Shown here piece after piece: positions 6,530-6,832 of a stretch of 6,832 nt of DNA. Both the position numbers and the translations under genes were made by a program. This stretch comes from Ruminiclostridium sp. Lineage in GTDB: Bacteria; Bacillota; Clostridia; Oscillospirales; Oscillospiraceae. The notes beneath the pieces are model-generated. The model was not told where the DNA came from. It was given only the letters and a program-made list of their open reading frames with translations, and made no database searches. The stretch is taken from NCBI GenBank assembly GCA_021442645.1, contig JABUSR010000112.1:1-6832 (forward strand). Reading direction: 5' to 3'. The number at the start of each line of letters is the position of its first letter. Within the stretch, counting starts at the first letter, position 1.

Positions 6530-6541
6530 TTCAGATCTGAA
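6530..6541. repeat. 12-bp perfect palindrome after the second cupin
   Basis: TTCAGATCTGAA is a perfect palindrome starting 21 bases after the cupin stop codon. It may be chance, a protein-binding site, or a minor RNA fold in the 3' untranslated part of the operon message. Confidence 0.3.
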
Positions 6542-6617
6542 TGTGTGTTGCAGCTTTATTCTGTCAAAGAGAGAAAACAACGCCTAACAAAATGATTTCC
6601 AAGCTAACAGACGAAGA

Positions 6618-6652
6618 AATCCCTTGCTGAGAAAAAATCTCAGCAAGGGATT
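6618..6652. terminator. Strong terminator hairpin after the ABC-F/cupin operon
   Basis: Perfect 15-bp arms, AATCCCTTGCTGAGA (6618-6632) and its complement (6638-6652), enclose a five-A loop. The plus-strand exit is only moderately T-rich (CTTATGCTTATT). The minus-strand exit (TTTCTTCG) is similar. The hairpin could therefore end transcripts from both sides if a converging gene lies to the right. It is about 108 nt after the second cupin stop, with no gene between. Confidence 0.75.
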
Positions 6653-6695
6653 CTTATGCTTATTAATAGACATAGGCACCCATCGGGATCATTCT

Positions 6696-6830
6696 TTACT
6701 CCCAAAAACACCGGGATTGCAGAATAACGACCTTCGGAGGTTCTGTTATCAGCCCGTTATCAGGAGACTTTTTGAATTCCCCAATATCTGTCTTTTCAAG
6801 GATTACCGGCCTTTGGGTGATTACTCCCAC
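6696..6830 (-). other. Open frame running off the right edge (uncertain)
   Basis: A minus-strand frame enters from beyond the right edge and runs 44 codons to a TAA at 6696-6698, just before the terminator hairpin. It could be the C-terminal end of a gene converging on the operon. I recognise no domain in it. A second minus-strand frame over roughly 6640-6758 is also open, so neither has clear coding character. The stretch 6653-6832 otherwise holds a hairpin and a short direct repeat. Confidence 0.2.
6724..6763. repeat. Hairpin plus 8-bp direct repeat in the right-hand tail
   Basis: ATAAC (6724-6728) and ACCT (6730-6733) pair with AGGT (6738-6741) and GTTAT (6745-6749) around a TCGG loop, with a small internal loop. 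The right arm begins the direct repeat GTTATCAG at 6745-6752 and 6756-6763, an 11-base period close to one helical turn. The role is unknown. Confidence 0.35.
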
Positions 6831-6832
6831 TC

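Noticed and set aside
6541..6630. 29-codon plus-strand frame after the second cupin
   Set aside because: It has no ribosome site and ends inside the terminator hairpin.

Overview
The window looks like chromosomal DNA of a gut-type Firmicute of class Clostridia, most likely the Oscillospiraceae / Flavonifractor-Oscillibacter neighbourhood. This rests on moderately G+C-rich genes with strong GGAGG ribosome sites, -35/-10 promoters with 17-nt spacers, a TM2 + DUF2752 gene pair typical of such genomes, and small one-domain cupins of the STHAAPGD type. The genus is inference. There are no rRNA, tRNA, CRISPR, transposase or phage genes in view.

Layout. (1) Positions 1-924, plus strand: thioredoxin reductase (trxB), complete except for its first few codons, which lie before the window. 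A hairpin at 1012-1045 ends it and also ends the genes converging on it. (2) Positions 1062-1746, minus strand: a visibly A+T-richer two-gene unit encoding a TM2-domain membrane protein followed, one base later, by a DUF2752 membrane protein with a CPxCGxTR motif. It has its own promoter at 1810-1838. (3) Positions 1927-3861, minus strand: a secreted, membrane-anchored UshA-type metallophosphatase/5'-nucleotidase with its own extended -10 promoter (3892-3920). (4) Positions 4057-6509, plus strand: an operon of an ABC-F ATPase and two tandem small cupins, separated by 15 and 17 nt. It is transcribed divergently from the nucleotidase from a good promoter at 3949-3977 and ends at a strong hairpin (6618-6652). 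(5) Positions 6653-6832: a tail with no confident gene. It holds a weak open frame running off the right edge on the minus strand, a hairpin, and an 8-bp direct repeat.

How the parts may work together. trxB is housekeeping redox metabolism. The nucleotidase would act outside the membrane, stripping phosphate from nucleotides for salvage. The ABC-F protein should be a cytoplasmic, ribosome-acting ATPase and not a transporter, because it has two ATPase domains, a charged linker and no membrane segment. Its co-transcription with two cupins, one of which has lost its visible metal-binding histidine, is the least explained feature. The divergent promoter region (3862-4056) carries repeated TTTAC/GTAAA half-sites, so joint regulation of nucleotidase and ABC-F operon is possible but unproven. 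I see no clear defence system or gene cluster of known novel type; the ABC-F/cupin/cupin unit is the best candidate for something undescribed.
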